Assembly (NCBI RefSeq): GCF_017848315.1
Contig: NZ_JAFKEC010000014.1
Location: 43,768-107,767 of the forward strand
From: Pseudomonas palmensis
GTDB taxonomy: Bacteria > Pseudomonadota > Gammaproteobacteria > Pseudomonadales > Pseudomonadaceae
Length of the DNA stretch: 64,000 nucleotides
Direction: 5' to 3'
Shown: one piece after another, positions 45,334 through 55,056 of the stretch
Layout: each line of letters starts with the position of its first letter
Numbering within the stretch: the stretch's first letter is position 1
The notes under the pieces: model-generated
What the model was told of the DNA's origin: nothing
Seen by the model: only the letters and a program-made list of their open reading frames with translations
The model's database searches: none
Program-made: the position numbers and the translations under genes

Positions 45334-47511
45334 ATGACTGAACACGTTCAAGTCGGTGGCCTTCAGGTCGCCAAAGTCCTGTTCGACTTCGTGAACAACG
45401 AAGCCATTCCCGGAACCGGCGTCAACGCCGAGCAGTTCTGGATCGGGGCAGAGAAGATCATCAACGACCTCGCTCCAAAGAACAAAGCCCTGCTGGCCAA
45501 GCGTGACACCCTGCAGGCGCAGATCGACGCCTGGCACCAGGCGCGCAAGGGCCAGGCCCACGATGCTCCGGCTTACAAGGCCTTCCTCCAGGAGATCGGC
45601 TACCTGCTGCCAGAAGCGGCGGACTTCCAGGCCTCCACCCAGAATGTCGATGACGAGATCGCTCGCATGGCCGGCCCGCAGCTGGTAGTGCCGGTGATGA
45701 ACGCACGCTTCGCCCTCAACGCCTCCAACGCCCGCTGGGGCTCGCTGTACGACGCGCTGTACGGCACCGACGCCATCAGCGAAGCCGGTGGCGCCGAGAA
45801 GGGCAAGGGCTACAACAAGGTACGCGGCGACAAGGTCATCGCCTTCGCCCGCGCCTTCCTCGACGAGTCTGCGCCACTGGCGGCCGGCTCCCACGTCGAT
45901 GCCACCCGCTACAGCATTGCCGATGGCAAGCTGGTGGTCACCCTCAAGGGTGGCAGCAACAGCGGCCTGCGCGACGACGCGCAACTGGTCGGCTACCAGG
46001 GCGATGCCACGGCCCCTGTCGCCGTGCTGCTGAAAAACAACGGCCTGCACTTCGAGATCCAGATCGATGCCAGCACCCCGGTCGGCCAGACCGACGCCGC
46101 CGGAGTCAAGGACGTGCTGATGGAAGCCGCCCTGACCACCATCATGGACTGCGAAGACTCCGTGGCCGCGGTGGATGCCGACGACAAGGTGGTGATCTAC
46201 CGCAACTGGCTGGGCCTGATGAAGGGCGACCTGGCCGAAAGCGTGAGCAAGGCCGGCCAGACCTTCACCCGCACCATGAACCCGGACCGCGAGTACACCG
46301 CGCCCAATGGCGGCTCGCTGAGCCTGCATGGCCGTTCGCTGCTGTTCGTGCGCAACGTCGGTCACCTGATGACCATCGACGCGATCCTCGACAAGGATGG
46401 CAACGAAGTGCCCGAAGGCATCCTCGATGCGCTGGTCACCAACCTGGCTGCGGTGCACAACCTCAACGGCAACACCACCCGCAAGAACAGCCGCACCGGC
46501 TCGGTGTACATCGTCAAGCCGAAGATGCACGGCCCTGAAGAAGCCGCCTTCACCAACGAGCTGTTCGGTCGCGTCGAAGACGTGCTGGGCCTCAAGCGCA
46601 ACACCCTGAAGGTCGGCATCATGGACGAGGAGCGCCGTACCACGGTCAACCTCAAGGCTTGCATCCAGGCCGCCAGCGAGCGCGTGGTGTTCATCAACAC
46701 CGGCTTCCTCGACCGTACCGGTGACGAGATCCACACCTCCATGGAAGCGGGCGCCGTGGTGCGCAAGGGCGCCATGAAAACCCAGAAGTGGATCGGTGCC
46801 TACGAGAACAACAACGTCGACGTGGGCCTTGCCACCGGCCTGCAGGGCCGCGCGCAGATCGGCAAGGGCATGTGGGCCATGCCTGATCTGATGGCCGACA
46901 TGCTCGAGCAGAAGATCGCCCACCCACTGGCCGGTGCCAACACCGCCTGGGTGCCGTCGCCGACCGCCGCCGCGCTGCACGCGCTGCACTATCACAAGGT
47001 CGACGTGTTCGCCCGCCAGGCGGAGCTTGCCAAGCGTGCGCCGGCCTCGGTCGACGATATCCTGACCATTCCGCTGGCCACCGACACCAACTGGTCGGAC
47101 GAAGAGATCCGCAACGAACTGGACAACAATGCCCAGGGCATTCTTGGCTATGTAGTGCGCTGGATCGACCAGGGCGTGGGTTGCTCGAAAGTGCCGGACA
47201 TCAACGATGTGGGCCTGATGGAAGACCGCGCCACCCTGCGGATTTCCGCGCAGTTGCTGGCCAACTGGCTGCGTCACGGCATCATCAGCGAGGCGCAGGT
47301 GATCGAAGGCCTCAAGCGCATGGCGCCGGTGGTCGACAAGCAGAACGCCAACGACCCGCTGTACCGCCCGATGGCACCGGACTTCGACAGCAACATCGCC
47401 TTCCAGGCGGCGGTCGAGCTGGTGATCGAGGGTGCGAAGCAGCCGAACGGTTATACCGAGCCGGTACTGCATCGCCGTCGTCGCGAGTTCAAGGCGCGCA
47501 ACGGGCTGTAA
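45334..47511 (+). CDS. glcB: Malate synthase G
   Basis: GlcB condenses glyoxylate with acetyl-CoA to malate in the glyoxylate shunt. The 725-residue length is that of the G isoform. Motifs include [18 protein letters not shown], the [15 protein letters not shown] segment and [17 protein letters not shown], containing active-site Asp, Glu and Arg. The start is ATG 45334 with GAGG upstream. It stands alone behind a complex control region and converges on an orphan receiver gene. Confidence 0.97.
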   Translation: MTEHVQVGGLQVAKVLFDFVNNEAIPGTGVNAEQFWIGAEKIINDLAPKNKALLAKRDTLQAQIDAWHQARKGQAHDAPAYKAFLQEIGYLLPEAADFQASTQNVDDEIARMAGPQLVVPVMNARFALNASNARWGSLYDALYGTDAISEAGGAEKGKGYNKVRGDKVIAFARAFLDESAPLAAGSHVDATRYSIADGKLVVTLKGGSNSGLRDDAQLVGYQGDATAPVAVLLKNNGLHFEIQIDASTPVGQTDAAGVKDVLMEAALTTIMDCEDSVAAVDADDKVVIYRNWLGLMKGDLAESVSKAGQTFTRTMNPDREYTAPNGGSLSLHGRSLLFVRNVGHLMTIDAILDKDGNEVPEGILDALVTNLAAVHNLNGNTTRKNSRTGSVYIVKPKMHGPEEAAFTNELFGRVEDVLGLKRNTLKVGIMDEERRTTVNLKACIQAASERVVFINTGFLDRTGDEIHTSMEAGAVVRKGAMKTQKWIGAYENNNVDVGLATGLQGRAQIGKGMWAMPDLMADMLEQKIAHPLAGANTAWVPSPTAAALHALHYHKVDVFARQAELAKRAPASVDDILTIPLATDTNWSDEEIRNELDNNAQGILGYVVRWIDQGVGCSKVPDINDVGLMEDRATLRISAQLLANWLRHGIISEAQVIEGLKRMAPVVDKQNANDPLYRPMAPDFDSNIAFQAAVELVIEGAKQPNGYTEPVLHRRRREFKARNGL

Positions 47512-47535
47512 GCTCGTTACAGCGCTGCCTGACGC

Positions 47536-47565
47536 ACCCCTTCGCTGGCAAGCCAGCGAAGGGGT
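47536..47565. terminator. Long hairpin between glcB and the receiver gene
   Basis: A perfect 14-bp stem ACCCCTTCGCTGGC/GCCAGCGAAGGGGT with an AA loop fills the gap between convergent genes and touches the receiver-gene stop codon. It resembles a half REP element. There is no T tract; it is probably a bidirectional terminator. Confidence 0.6.
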
Positions 47566-48018
47566 TCAGCCGATGCCCAGCTCATGCCTCACCAGTTTCA
47601 CCAGCTTTTCCAGCTTCTCCTGGTCGAGCGGCTTGAGCAGAAAGTCGACCACGCTCAGGTGCATTGCCGCAATCGCGTCCTGCACCTTGGCATCGCCCGA
47701 CACGATGATGATCGGCAACGCCGCCTGGTCCGACTCACGAATCTGCTCGATGAACTCGATGCCCCCCACCGGCTGCATGCGCAGGTCGGTAATCAGCAGC
47801 CCGATCCTGGGTTCGCGCTTGAGGTAGTCGAACGCCACCGTGGTGTTTTCTGCGGCAAGGCAACGAATGCCATGGGCCTTCAAGTAACTCGCCAGCGCTT
47901 CGCGCGAGCCTTTGTCGTCTTCGACGATCAGCACCTTGGGCAGCGCGGTCCCGCGCGCAGTCACGCTCGCCAGCGCCTTGCGCTCGGCTTCGCTCAGTAT
48001 GTCGTCGGCTTCGGGCAT
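47566..48018 (-). CDS. Single-domain response regulator
   Basis: A 150-residue protein with one CheY-like receiver domain after a 27-residue N-terminal tail. Key residues: EDD near residue 34 (Mg2+ site), the phospho-acceptor Asp in LLITDLRMQPVGG, the switch Ser in IIVSGDAK and the Lys in FLLKPLD. No output domain and no histidine kinase gene is nearby, so its partner is unknown. It lies between glcB (convergent) and the DUF294 gene (divergent). Confidence 0.9.
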   Translation of the reverse strand: MPEADDILSEAERKALASVTARGTALPKVLIVEDDKGSREALASYLKAHGIRCLAAENTTVAFDYLKREPRIGLLITDLRMQPVGGIEFIEQIRESDQAALPIIIVSGDAKVQDAIAAMHLSVVDFLLKPLDQEKLEKLVKLVRHELGIG

Positions 48019-48220
48019 GGCTGTTCCATCGTAAAAATATCCGTTGAATCAAGTTCAGACCGCAAACGCATGTGCCGCAACCCGCCTTTCGTCGGATAAT
48101 TGACGCTTACCCGCTTTAGACAAACGTCCAATGGGCACTGCGCACCCCGCGGCCGACCATGCAGCACGATAAAAACAAATGCTCGGCCCTCGGCGCCGAC
48201 GCACAGATGCGGTAAAGCTC

Positions 48221-50155
48221 ATGAGCAAGATGGACGCCTTCGACCAGGCCGGCAAAACCGCAGTACTGCAGAATATTCACGGCACCATGCAGTTCCTGCA
48301 ACGCTTTCCTCCCTTCAACCAGATGGAAAACGCCCACCTGGCGTACCTGGTGGAACAATGCCAGCTGCGCTTCTACGCCAGCGGTGAGAGCATCATCAAG
48401 CCTGCCGACGGACCCGTCGAGCACTTCTACATCGTCAAGCAGGGACGCGTGGTGGGCGAGCGCAACCATGCCGCCACCGGCACCGAGACCACCTTCGAGA
48501 TCACCGGAGGCGAGTGCTTCCCGCTGGCCGCCCTGCTGGGCGAGCGTGCCACCCGTACCGAACACCTGGCCGCCGAAGACACCTTCTGCCTGCAACTGAA
48601 CAAGGCGGCGTTCATCCGCCTGTTCGCACTCTCAGAAGTGTTTCGGGATTTTGCCCTGCGGGGCGTCAGCAGCCTGCTCGACCAGGTCAACCAGCAGGTC
48701 CAGCGCCGCGCAGTTGAAACCCTCGGCAACCAGTATTCGCTCAATACCCGCCTGGGTGAGCTGGCCATGCGTCATCCGGTCACCTGCGTCCCAGATACGC
48801 CCGTACGCGAGGCCGTACGCCTGATGCACGAGCAGCAGGTGGGCAGCATCGTGATCGTCGACGAGCAGCGCGCACCGGTCGGCATCTTCACCCTGCGCGA
48901 CCTGCGCCAGGTGGTGGCCGATGCCAGTGCCGACTTCGCCGCGCCGATCGCCGCGCACATGACCGCCGCGCCTTTCTACCTCAGCCCCCAGGCCAGCGCC
49001 TTCGACGCCGCCATCGCGATGACCGAGCGCCATATCGCCCATGTGTGCCTGGTACAGGACCAGCGTCTGTGCGGGGTGGTCTCCGAGCGCGACCTGTTCT
49101 CGCTGCAGCGGGTCGACCTGGTACACCTGGCGCGCACCATCCGTCACGCCGCGCGGGTCGAGAACCTGGTGTCGCTGCGCGGCGAGATCGGCCAGCTGGT
49201 CGAGCGCATGCTCGCCCATGGCGCCTCGTCCACCCAGATCACCCACATCATCACCCTGCTCAACGACCACACCGTGTGCCGGGTGATCGAACTGGCGATC
49301 CAGGACAAGGGCGACCCCGGCGTGCCGTTCAGCTGGCTGTGCTTCGGCAGCGAAGGCCGCCGCGAACAGACCCTGCACACCGACCAGGACAACGGCATCC
49401 TGTTCGAGGCACGCGACGCGGCCCAGGCTGCCGAAATTCGCGCCCGCCTGCTGCCGCTGGCGCAGCACATCAACCAGGGCCTGGCGCAGTGCGGCTTCAC
49501 CCTGTGCAAGGGCAACATCATGGCCGGCAACCCCGAGCTGTGTCTGTCGAGGGCCGAGTGGGCTCGGCGCTTTGCCGCGTTCATCCGCGAAGCCACCCCC
49601 GAGAACCTGCTGGCCTCGAGCATCTATTTCGACCTGCGCGTGGTGTGGGGTGACGAACAGGCGTGCGAACAACTGCGCCAGGGCATCCTCGACCAGGTCG
49701 CCGACAACCGCCTGTTCCAGCGCATGATGGCCGCCAACGCACTGCGCCAGCGCCCGCCCGTGGGGCGCTTTCGCGAATTCGTGCTGACCCGCAGCGGCAA
49801 CGACAAGGCCGCCACCCTCGACCTCAAGGTGCAGGGCCTCACGCCCTTCGTCGACGGCGCGCGCCTGCTGGCGCTGGCCAATGGCGTGCACGCCAACAAC
49901 ACCCTGGAGCGCCTGCGCCAGCTGGTAGGCAAGGAAGTGATCGACCCGCTCGATGGCGGCGCCTATGAAGAGGCCTACCACTTCATCCAGCAGACCCGCA
50001 TGCAGCAGCACCAGTTGCAGACCCGCCAGAACCTGCCCTACTCCAACCGCGTCGACCCCGACAGCCTCAACGACCTGGACCGGCGCATCCTGCGCGAATC
50101 GCTGCGCCAGGCCCAGCGTCTGCAAAGCAGCCTGGCCCTGCGCTACCAACTATGA
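48221..50155 (+). CDS. cNMP-binding/CBS/DUF294 nucleotidyltransferase-like protein
   Basis: A 644-residue multidomain protein: a cyclic-nucleotide-binding-like domain (about 25-150), two CBS domains (about 175-300), a DUF294 nucleotidyltransferase domain with the GlnD-like motif GSEGRREQTLHTDQDNG (near 390-406), and a DUF294_C helical domain. The start chosen is ATG 48221 (MSKMDAFDQAG). It looks like a sensor of cyclic nucleotide and adenylate status that may nucleotidylate a target; neither ligand nor target is known. A DnaQ-like exonuclease gene follows after 10 bp, and this pairing recurs in other gammaproteobacteria. Confidence 0.87.
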   Translation: MSKMDAFDQAGKTAVLQNIHGTMQFLQRFPPFNQMENAHLAYLVEQCQLRFYASGESIIKPADGPVEHFYIVKQGRVVGERNHAATGTETTFEITGGECFPLAALLGERATRTEHLAAEDTFCLQLNKAAFIRLFALSEVFRDFALRGVSSLLDQVNQQVQRRAVETLGNQYSLNTRLGELAMRHPVTCVPDTPVREAVRLMHEQQVGSIVIVDEQRAPVGIFTLRDLRQVVADASADFAAPIAAHMTAAPFYLSPQASAFDAAIAMTERHIAHVCLVQDQRLCGVVSERDLFSLQRVDLVHLARTIRHAARVENLVSLRGEIGQLVERMLAHGASSTQITHIITLLNDHTVCRVIELAIQDKGDPGVPFSWLCFGSEGRREQTLHTDQDNGILFEARDAAQAAEIRARLLPLAQHINQGLAQCGFTLCKGNIMAGNPELCLSRAEWARRFAAFIREATPENLLASSIYFDLRVVWGDEQACEQLRQGILDQVADNRLFQRMMAANALRQRPPVGRFREFVLTRSGNDKAATLDLKVQGLTPFVDGARLLALANGVHANNTLERLRQLVGKEVIDPLDGGAYEEAYHFIQQTRMQQHQLQTRQNLPYSNRVDPDSLNDLDRRILRESLRQAQRLQSSLALRYQL

Positions 50156-50165
50156 GCGACCTGTC

Positions 50166-50876
50166 ATGAGCCTGTTCGCCTGGCTGCGCCCCAGCCAACC
50201 CGCACTGGACGCCGCCCAGCAGCAGCGTCTGGCCCAACTGCCCGGCCCCGCCCCGCTGCAGGACCACACCCTGCGCGCCCAGCGCTGGGTGGTGCTGGAC
50301 CTGGAAACCACCGGTCTGAACCTGAACCGCGACCAGGTGCTGTCGATTGGCGCGGTGGTGATCGAGGACGGCGCCATCGACTTCAGCCAGCAGTTCGAGC
50401 GCACCCTGCACCGGCATGACCACAAGCCGGGCCCCAGCGTGCTGATCCATGGCCTGGGGCCCAGTGCGATTGCCGCCGGCTGCGTGCCGGCCGATGCACT
50501 GCTCGACCTCATGGCGTTCATCGGCGACAGCCCGCTGCTGGCGTTCCACGCCGGCTTCGACCAGCGCATGCTCAGCCGCGCCCTGAAGGACAGCCTGGGC
50601 TACCGCCTGCAGCACCCGTTCATCGACGTGGCCGAGCTGGCCCCGCTGCTCAACCCCGACGTGGTGTTGCGCGACGCCGGGCTCGACGACTGGACCGCAC
50701 ACTTCGGCCTGCAGGCCGGTGAACGCCACCACGCCAGCGCCGATGCACAGGTCACTGCCGAACTGGCACTGATCCTGTTCAGCCAGGCGCGACGCCAACA
50801 CATCGACAGCCCGCTGCTGCTGGAGCATCGCCTGCAAGGCTGGCGCCGGCGACGGCAACACAGCCACGGCTTCTGA
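50166..50876 (+). CDS. DnaQ-like 3'-5' exonuclease
   Basis: A 236-residue DEDD-family exonuclease. Exo I is VVLDLETTGLN (Asp-Glu), Exo II is FHAGFDQRML and Exo III is HHASADAQVTAELAL, with the His and Asp of the DEDDh type. Related to the proofreading epsilon subunit but located away from replication genes and coupled to the DUF294 protein, 10 bp upstream. The substrate (DNA, RNA or small nucleotide) is not known. Confidence 0.88.
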   Translation: MSLFAWLRPSQPALDAAQQQRLAQLPGPAPLQDHTLRAQRWVVLDLETTGLNLNRDQVLSIGAVVIEDGAIDFSQQFERTLHRHDHKPGPSVLIHGLGPSAIAAGCVPADALLDLMAFIGDSPLLAFHAGFDQRMLSRALKDSLGYRLQHPFIDVAELAPLLNPDVVLRDAGLDDWTAHFGLQAGERHHASADAQVTAELALILFSQARRQHIDSPLLLEHRLQGWRRRRQHSHGF

Positions 50877-50939
50877 CCAGCCCCCGGATACGTCATCCGA
50901 TGAGCGTTAATTGCACAGTGCCAGCGGCTCTGACACAAT

Positions 50940-50959
50940 CGCGAATAATTCTCGTTAGT
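50940..50959. promoter_or_regulatory. Fur box upstream of fecI-like gene
   Basis: The stretch CGCGAATAATTCTCGTTAGT read on the minus strand contains AACGAGAATTATTCGCG, close to the Fur pattern AATGAGAATNATTCTC. It lies 25-45 bp before the sigma-factor start, where Fur-Fe2+ would block transcription. Confidence 0.7.
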
Positions 50960-50984
50960 TAACACATCTATTCCGGGGAACACC

Positions 50985-51503
50985 TTGTCGTCAGTGCAAA
51001 GCCCACACGGTGAGCTGGTTGGTGCGCTGTACCGTGACCATCGCGGCTGGCTGCTGGGCTGGCTGCGGCGCAACGTCGCCTGTGCCGAGCGCGCCGAAGA
51101 CCTGAGCCAGGACACCTTCGTGCGCCTGCTCGGGCGCGAGCAGCTGCCCGCACCACGCGAGCCGCGGGCGTTCCTGGCCGCGGTGGCGCGCGGCCTGCTG
51201 TTCGACCACTTTCGCCGGGCGGCACTGGAGCAAGCGTACCTCGCCGAACTGATGCTGATCCCCGAAGCCGAGCAGCCGTCACCGGAAGAACAGCACCTGA
51301 TCCTCGAAGACCTCAAGGCCATCGACCGCCTGCTGGGCAAGCTGTCGAGCAAGGCGCGCGCCGCGTTCCTGTACAACCGCCTCGACGGCATGGGCCATGC
51401 CGAGATCGCCGAGCGCCTGGGCGTGTCGGTGTCGCGGGTGCGCCAGTACCTGGCCCAGGGCATGCGCCAGTGCTATGTGGCGCTGTACGGCGAGCCGACA
51501 TGA
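50985..51503 (+). CDS. FecI-type ECF sigma factor
   Basis: A 172-residue iron-starvation ECF sigma. Region 2 contains LYRDHRGWLLGWLRRNV and AEDLSQDTFVRLL; region 4 ends with the HTH AEIAERLGVSVSRVRQYLAQGM. The start used is TTG 50985, preceded by GGGGA. It is expected to transcribe the receptor gene downstream when the FecR anti-sigma is released by ligand-bound receptor. It overlaps fecR by 4 bp (ATGA) and has a Fur box upstream. Confidence 0.92.
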   Translation: MSSVQSPHGELVGALYRDHRGWLLGWLRRNVACAERAEDLSQDTFVRLLGREQLPAPREPRAFLAAVARGLLFDHFRRAALEQAYLAELMLIPEAEQPSPEEQHLILEDLKAIDRLLGKLSSKARAAFLYNRLDGMGHAEIAERLGVSVSRVRQYLAQGMRQCYVALYGEPT

Positions 51504-52468
51504 ACGGCTTCAGTAGCAGGCCGGTATCGGCCAAGGTGCTTGATGCCGCCATCGCCTGGCAGCTGTGCCTGGATGCGGGCAGCGCCGAGGAGCGTGCCGA
51601 TTTCGAGCGCTGGCACGCGGCAGACGAAGAACATGCGCGGGCCTGGATGCAGCTGGGCATGCTCAACCAGCGCTTCGCCGCAGCGGCCGGCCCGGCGCGC
51701 AAGGCCCTGGGCGAAACCCGGGCCGGCCTGCGCCAGCGCGTGCGCAAGCTGGGCAGCGGGCTGGCCAGCATCGTGCTGGTGGGCGGCCTGCTCGGCTGGC
51801 TGAGTACCCACCAGAGCCTGGACTACTGGCTGGCCGACCAGCGCACGGCCACCGGCGAGCAGCGCAGCCTGCGCCTGGAGGACGGCACCCTGCTCAGCCT
51901 CAACACCCATTCGGCGGTGGATGTTCGCTTCGATGGCCAGCAGCGCCTGATCGTGCTGCGCGAGGGCGAGATTTCCATCGAGACCGGGCACAAGGATGAC
52001 CGTCCGTTCATCGTCGCCACGGCCGACGGGCGCCTGCGTGCACTGGGCACACGCTTCCTGGTGCGCCTGGAAGACCAGGGCACGCGCCTGAGCGTGTTGC
52101 AGTCGGCGGTGGCAGCCAAGCCGCAGGACAGCGGCGACGAGCAGATCGTGCGCGAAGGCCAGCAGGTGATGATGAGTCACGACCAGCTGGGCAGCATCGA
52201 TCCGCTGGCCCTGGGCGCCGACGCCTGGACCCACGGCATGCTGGTGGTCGACAACGTGCGCCTGGATGCGCTGGTGCAGGAGCTGGGGCGTTACCGCAGC
52301 GGCTACCTGGGGGTGTCGCCGGAGGTGGCCGGGTTGCGCATTACCGGCAGCTTCCCGCTGCACGACACCGACCTTGCGCTGCAGTCGCTGCTGCCGACCT
52401 TGCCGGTGCAGGTGCAAAAGCGCACGCCATGGTGGGTGACGATCGTGGCCAAGGGCGAGACCCCGTAA
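51500..52468 (+). CDS. FecR-type anti-sigma regulator
   Basis: A 322-residue single-pass inner-membrane protein: a cytoplasmic anti-sigma domain (about 10-75, with FERWHAADEEHARAW), a membrane helix (about 88-105), and a periplasmic FecR domain (GEQRSLRLEDGTLLSLNTHSA) ending in an STN-like region. It relays binding of the siderophore from receptor to sigma factor. It is coupled to the sigma gene by ATGA. Confidence 0.93.
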   Translation: MNGFSSRPVSAKVLDAAIAWQLCLDAGSAEERADFERWHAADEEHARAWMQLGMLNQRFAAAAGPARKALGETRAGLRQRVRKLGSGLASIVLVGGLLGWLSTHQSLDYWLADQRTATGEQRSLRLEDGTLLSLNTHSAVDVRFDGQQRLIVLREGEISIETGHKDDRPFIVATADGRLRALGTRFLVRLEDQGTRLSVLQSAVAAKPQDSGDEQIVREGQQVMMSHDQLGSIDPLALGADAWTHGMLVVDNVRLDALVQELGRYRSGYLGVSPEVAGLRITGSFPLHDTDLALQSLLPTLPVQVQKRTPWWVTIVAKGETP

Positions 52469-52471
52469 AAC

Positions 52472-52521
52472 GCCTTCGCCTGCAACGCCCTCCTGCAGGA
52501 GCGGGCGTTGCCGGCGAAGGC
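52472..52521. repeat. REP-type inverted repeat between fecR and receptor gene
   Basis: Arms 52472-52489 and 52504-52521 match in 17 of 18 positions around a 14-nt loop. It begins 3 bp after the fecR stop and may limit readthrough into the receptor gene. Confidence 0.65.
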
Positions 52522-52612
52522 CTCAACATTATTTTTTACCCACCCCCTGACACTTTTCCCTTTTCACTCGGCATGGAAGCTAGTTAGCACTATTGCGCCG
52601 AGGAACCGCTGC

Positions 52613-55048
52613 ATGTCCCGTCCCCTTGAAAAGCTGTTGCGTCATTGCCTGCTGACCCTGGCCCTGACCAGCACCGCCGCCATCGCCGCCGAATCGAGCG
52701 CCGCGCGCAGCTACAGCCTGCCCGCCGGGCCGTTGTCGACCACCCTCAACCTGATCGCCAGCCAGGCCGGCATTGCCCTGACCCTGGACCCGAGCCTGGC
52801 CAGCGGACGCACCTCGGCGCCGGTCAGCGGCCAGTACGACGGCCTCGGCGCCCTGCAGGCCGCCCTGCGCGGCACCGGCCTGCAACTGCAGCAGAGCAGC
52901 GCCGGCACCTACAGCCTGATCGCCGCCCCCGAAGGCAGCCTGGCCCTGCCGGAAACCAGCATCAACGCCGCCGGCGACTACGAGAGCGCCTGGGGCCCGG
53001 CCACCGGCTACGTCGCCACCCGCACCGCCGCCGGCACCAAGACCGACACTCCGATCGTCGAGGCGCCACGCTCGATGTCGGTGATCACCCGCGAACAGCT
53101 CGACCAGCGCCAGGTGCTCAACCTCAACGACGCGCTGCGTTACACCGCGGGCGTGCAAAGCAGCGGCTATGGCTCGGACTCGCGCGCCGACTGGCTGCGC
53201 GTGCGCGGCTTCGACCCCACCCAGTTTCTCGACGGCCTGCCGCTGCCCAAGGGTTCGTTCGCCAACCCCAAGGTCGAACCCTGGAACCTGGAACGCATCA
53301 CCGTACTGCGCGGCCCGGCCTCTTCGGTGTATGGCCAGACCCCGCCCGGCGGCATGCTCGACATGCTCAGCCGACGCCCGCAGGCCGAAAGCGCGCACCA
53401 GATCGAAGCCCAGGTCGGCAGCAACGAACACCGGCAGATCAACTTCGACAGCACCGGCAAGATCGACGACGCCGGCCAGTTTCTGTACCGCGTCAGCGGC
53501 GTGGTACGCGACAGCAACGCACCGGTCGACCATATTCCCGACAAGCGCTACAACCTCGCCCCCAGCCTGACCTGGAACGTCGACGACGACACCAGCCTGA
53601 CCTTCATCTCGCAGTTCACCCGCGACGATACCGGCATCACCGGGCAGTTCCTGCCCTTGCAGGGCACCCGGCTGGCCTCGCCTGCCGGGGCGAAGATTTC
53701 CCATCACAAGAACCTCGGTGAGCCGGGCTGGGACTTCTACGACCGCACCTACTACGCCCTGGGCTACGCCTTCGAGCACCGCCTCGACGACGTATGGCAG
53801 CTGCGCCAGAACCTGCGCTACACCAAGAGCGACCTGTCGTTTCGCGCGGTCAACGTGGCCACCTTCAATACCGTCGAACCCGACGGCACGGTCAACCGCG
53901 AGGCCGGCATCGTCAACGAAGACATCAGCCAGTTCGCTGTCGACAACAACCTGCAGGCCAACTTCAGCACCGGCGCGCTGGAGCACACCCTGCTGCTGGG
54001 CCTGGACCACCAGCGCTCCAACACCAACTACCAGTGGCTGTATGGCGGCTCGTACAACTACGACGCCAACGGCAACATCAGCGGCATCAACGTGCCGCCA
54101 ATCAGCGTGATCCGGCCGGTGTATGGCGCAGACATGTCCAACGTGAACTATTTCGCGCTGCAGGACTACGGCCAGAAAACCCGCCAGACCGGCGTCTACG
54201 TGCAGGACCAGATCGCCCTGGACAACTGGCGCCTGACCCTGGGCGGGCGTGAGGACTGGATTCACACCGGCACCACCTTCCACAACAAGGGCGACGCCAC
54301 CAGCACCCAGCGCGACAAGGCCTTCACCGGCAACGTGGGCCTGAGCTACGTGTTCGACAACGGCCTCACCCCGTACCTGTCCTACACCGAGTCGTTCCAG
54401 CCGACCACCGGCGCCAACGTGGATGCAGCACAGTCGTTCAAGCCCACCGAAGGCCGCCAGTACGAAGTGGGCGTCAAGTTCCAGCCGGTGGGCAGCAACA
54501 CCCTGCTGACTGCAGCCGCCTACGACCTGCGCCAGAGCAACGTGAAGGTCACCGAAGGCAGCATCTCTCGCAGTGTCGGTGAATTGCAGGTGCGCGGCAT
54601 CGAGCTGGAAGCCACCAGCGCCGTCACCGACAACCTCAAACTGGTCGGCTCCTACACCTACACCGATACCGAGATCCGCAAGGGCGTGCCTGGCGAAGTC
54701 GGCAACCGCATGGCGCTGATCCCGCGCAACCAGGCCACCCTGTGGGCCGACTACACCTGGCACGCCGGCCCGCTGGACGGCTTCGGCATGGGCGCCGGGG
54801 TTCGCTATGTCGGCGATACCTACGGCAACACCGCCAACACCGAGGTGGCGCATGTAGGCTCCTACACCGTGTACGACGCTGCCGTGCACTACGACCTGAG
54901 TCGCCTGGACAGCAGCATGAAGGGGCTGAGCGTGGCGGTGGAAGCCAAGAACCTGTTCAACAAGGACTACCTGGCCAACTGCGACGGGTTCTGGTGCTAC
55001 TACGGCGACCAGCGCAACGTGGTCGCCAGCGTGAACTACACGTTCTAG
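52613..55048 (+). CDS. TonB-dependent siderophore receptor with STN signalling domain
   Basis: An 811-residue outer-membrane receptor: signal peptide (1-25, MSRPLEKLLRHC start), an N-terminal STN domain (about 35-100, SLPAGPLSTTLNLIASQAG), plug (about 140-245, with RGPASSVYGQTPPGGMLDML) and a beta barrel ending in the aromatic motif VNYTF. The C-terminal CDGFWCYYGDQ Cys pair is typical of hydroxamate (ferrichrome/ferrioxamine-like) receptors. STN plus the upstream sigma/anti-sigma pair shows cell-surface signalling. The start is ATG 52613 (GAGGA upstream). The siderophore is not identified. Confidence 0.93.
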   Translation: MSRPLEKLLRHCLLTLALTSTAAIAAESSAARSYSLPAGPLSTTLNLIASQAGIALTLDPSLASGRTSAPVSGQYDGLGALQAALRGTGLQLQQSSAGTYSLIAAPEGSLALPETSINAAGDYESAWGPATGYVATRTAAGTKTDTPIVEAPRSMSVITREQLDQRQVLNLNDALRYTAGVQSSGYGSDSRADWLRVRGFDPTQFLDGLPLPKGSFANPKVEPWNLERITVLRGPASSVYGQTPPGGMLDMLSRRPQAESAHQIEAQVGSNEHRQINFDSTGKIDDAGQFLYRVSGVVRDSNAPVDHIPDKRYNLAPSLTWNVDDDTSLTFISQFTRDDTGITGQFLPLQGTRLASPAGAKISHHKNLGEPGWDFYDRTYYALGYAFEHRLDDVWQLRQNLRYTKSDLSFRAVNVATFNTVEPDGTVNREAGIVNEDISQFAVDNNLQANFSTGALEHTLLLGLDHQRSNTNYQWLYGGSYNYDANGNISGINVPPISVIRPVYGADMSNVNYFALQDYGQKTRQTGVYVQDQIALDNWRLTLGGREDWIHTGTTFHNKGDATSTQRDKAFTGNVGLSYVFDNGLTPYLSYTESFQPTTGANVDAAQSFKPTEGRQYEVGVKFQPVGSNTLLTAAAYDLRQSNVKVTEGSISRSVGELQVRGIELEATSAVTDNLKLVGSYTYTDTEIRKGVPGEVGNRMALIPRNQATLWADYTWHAGPLDGFGMGAGVRYVGDTYGNTANTEVAHVGSYTVYDAAVHYDLSRLDSSMKGLSVAVEAKNLFNKDYLANCDGFWCYYGDQRNVVASVNYTF

Positions 55049-55056
55049 GGCCAACG

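Noticed and set aside
45013..47472. 819-codon open frame opposite glcB
   Set aside because: Antisense shadow of malate synthase; crosses the intergenic control region and has no family features.
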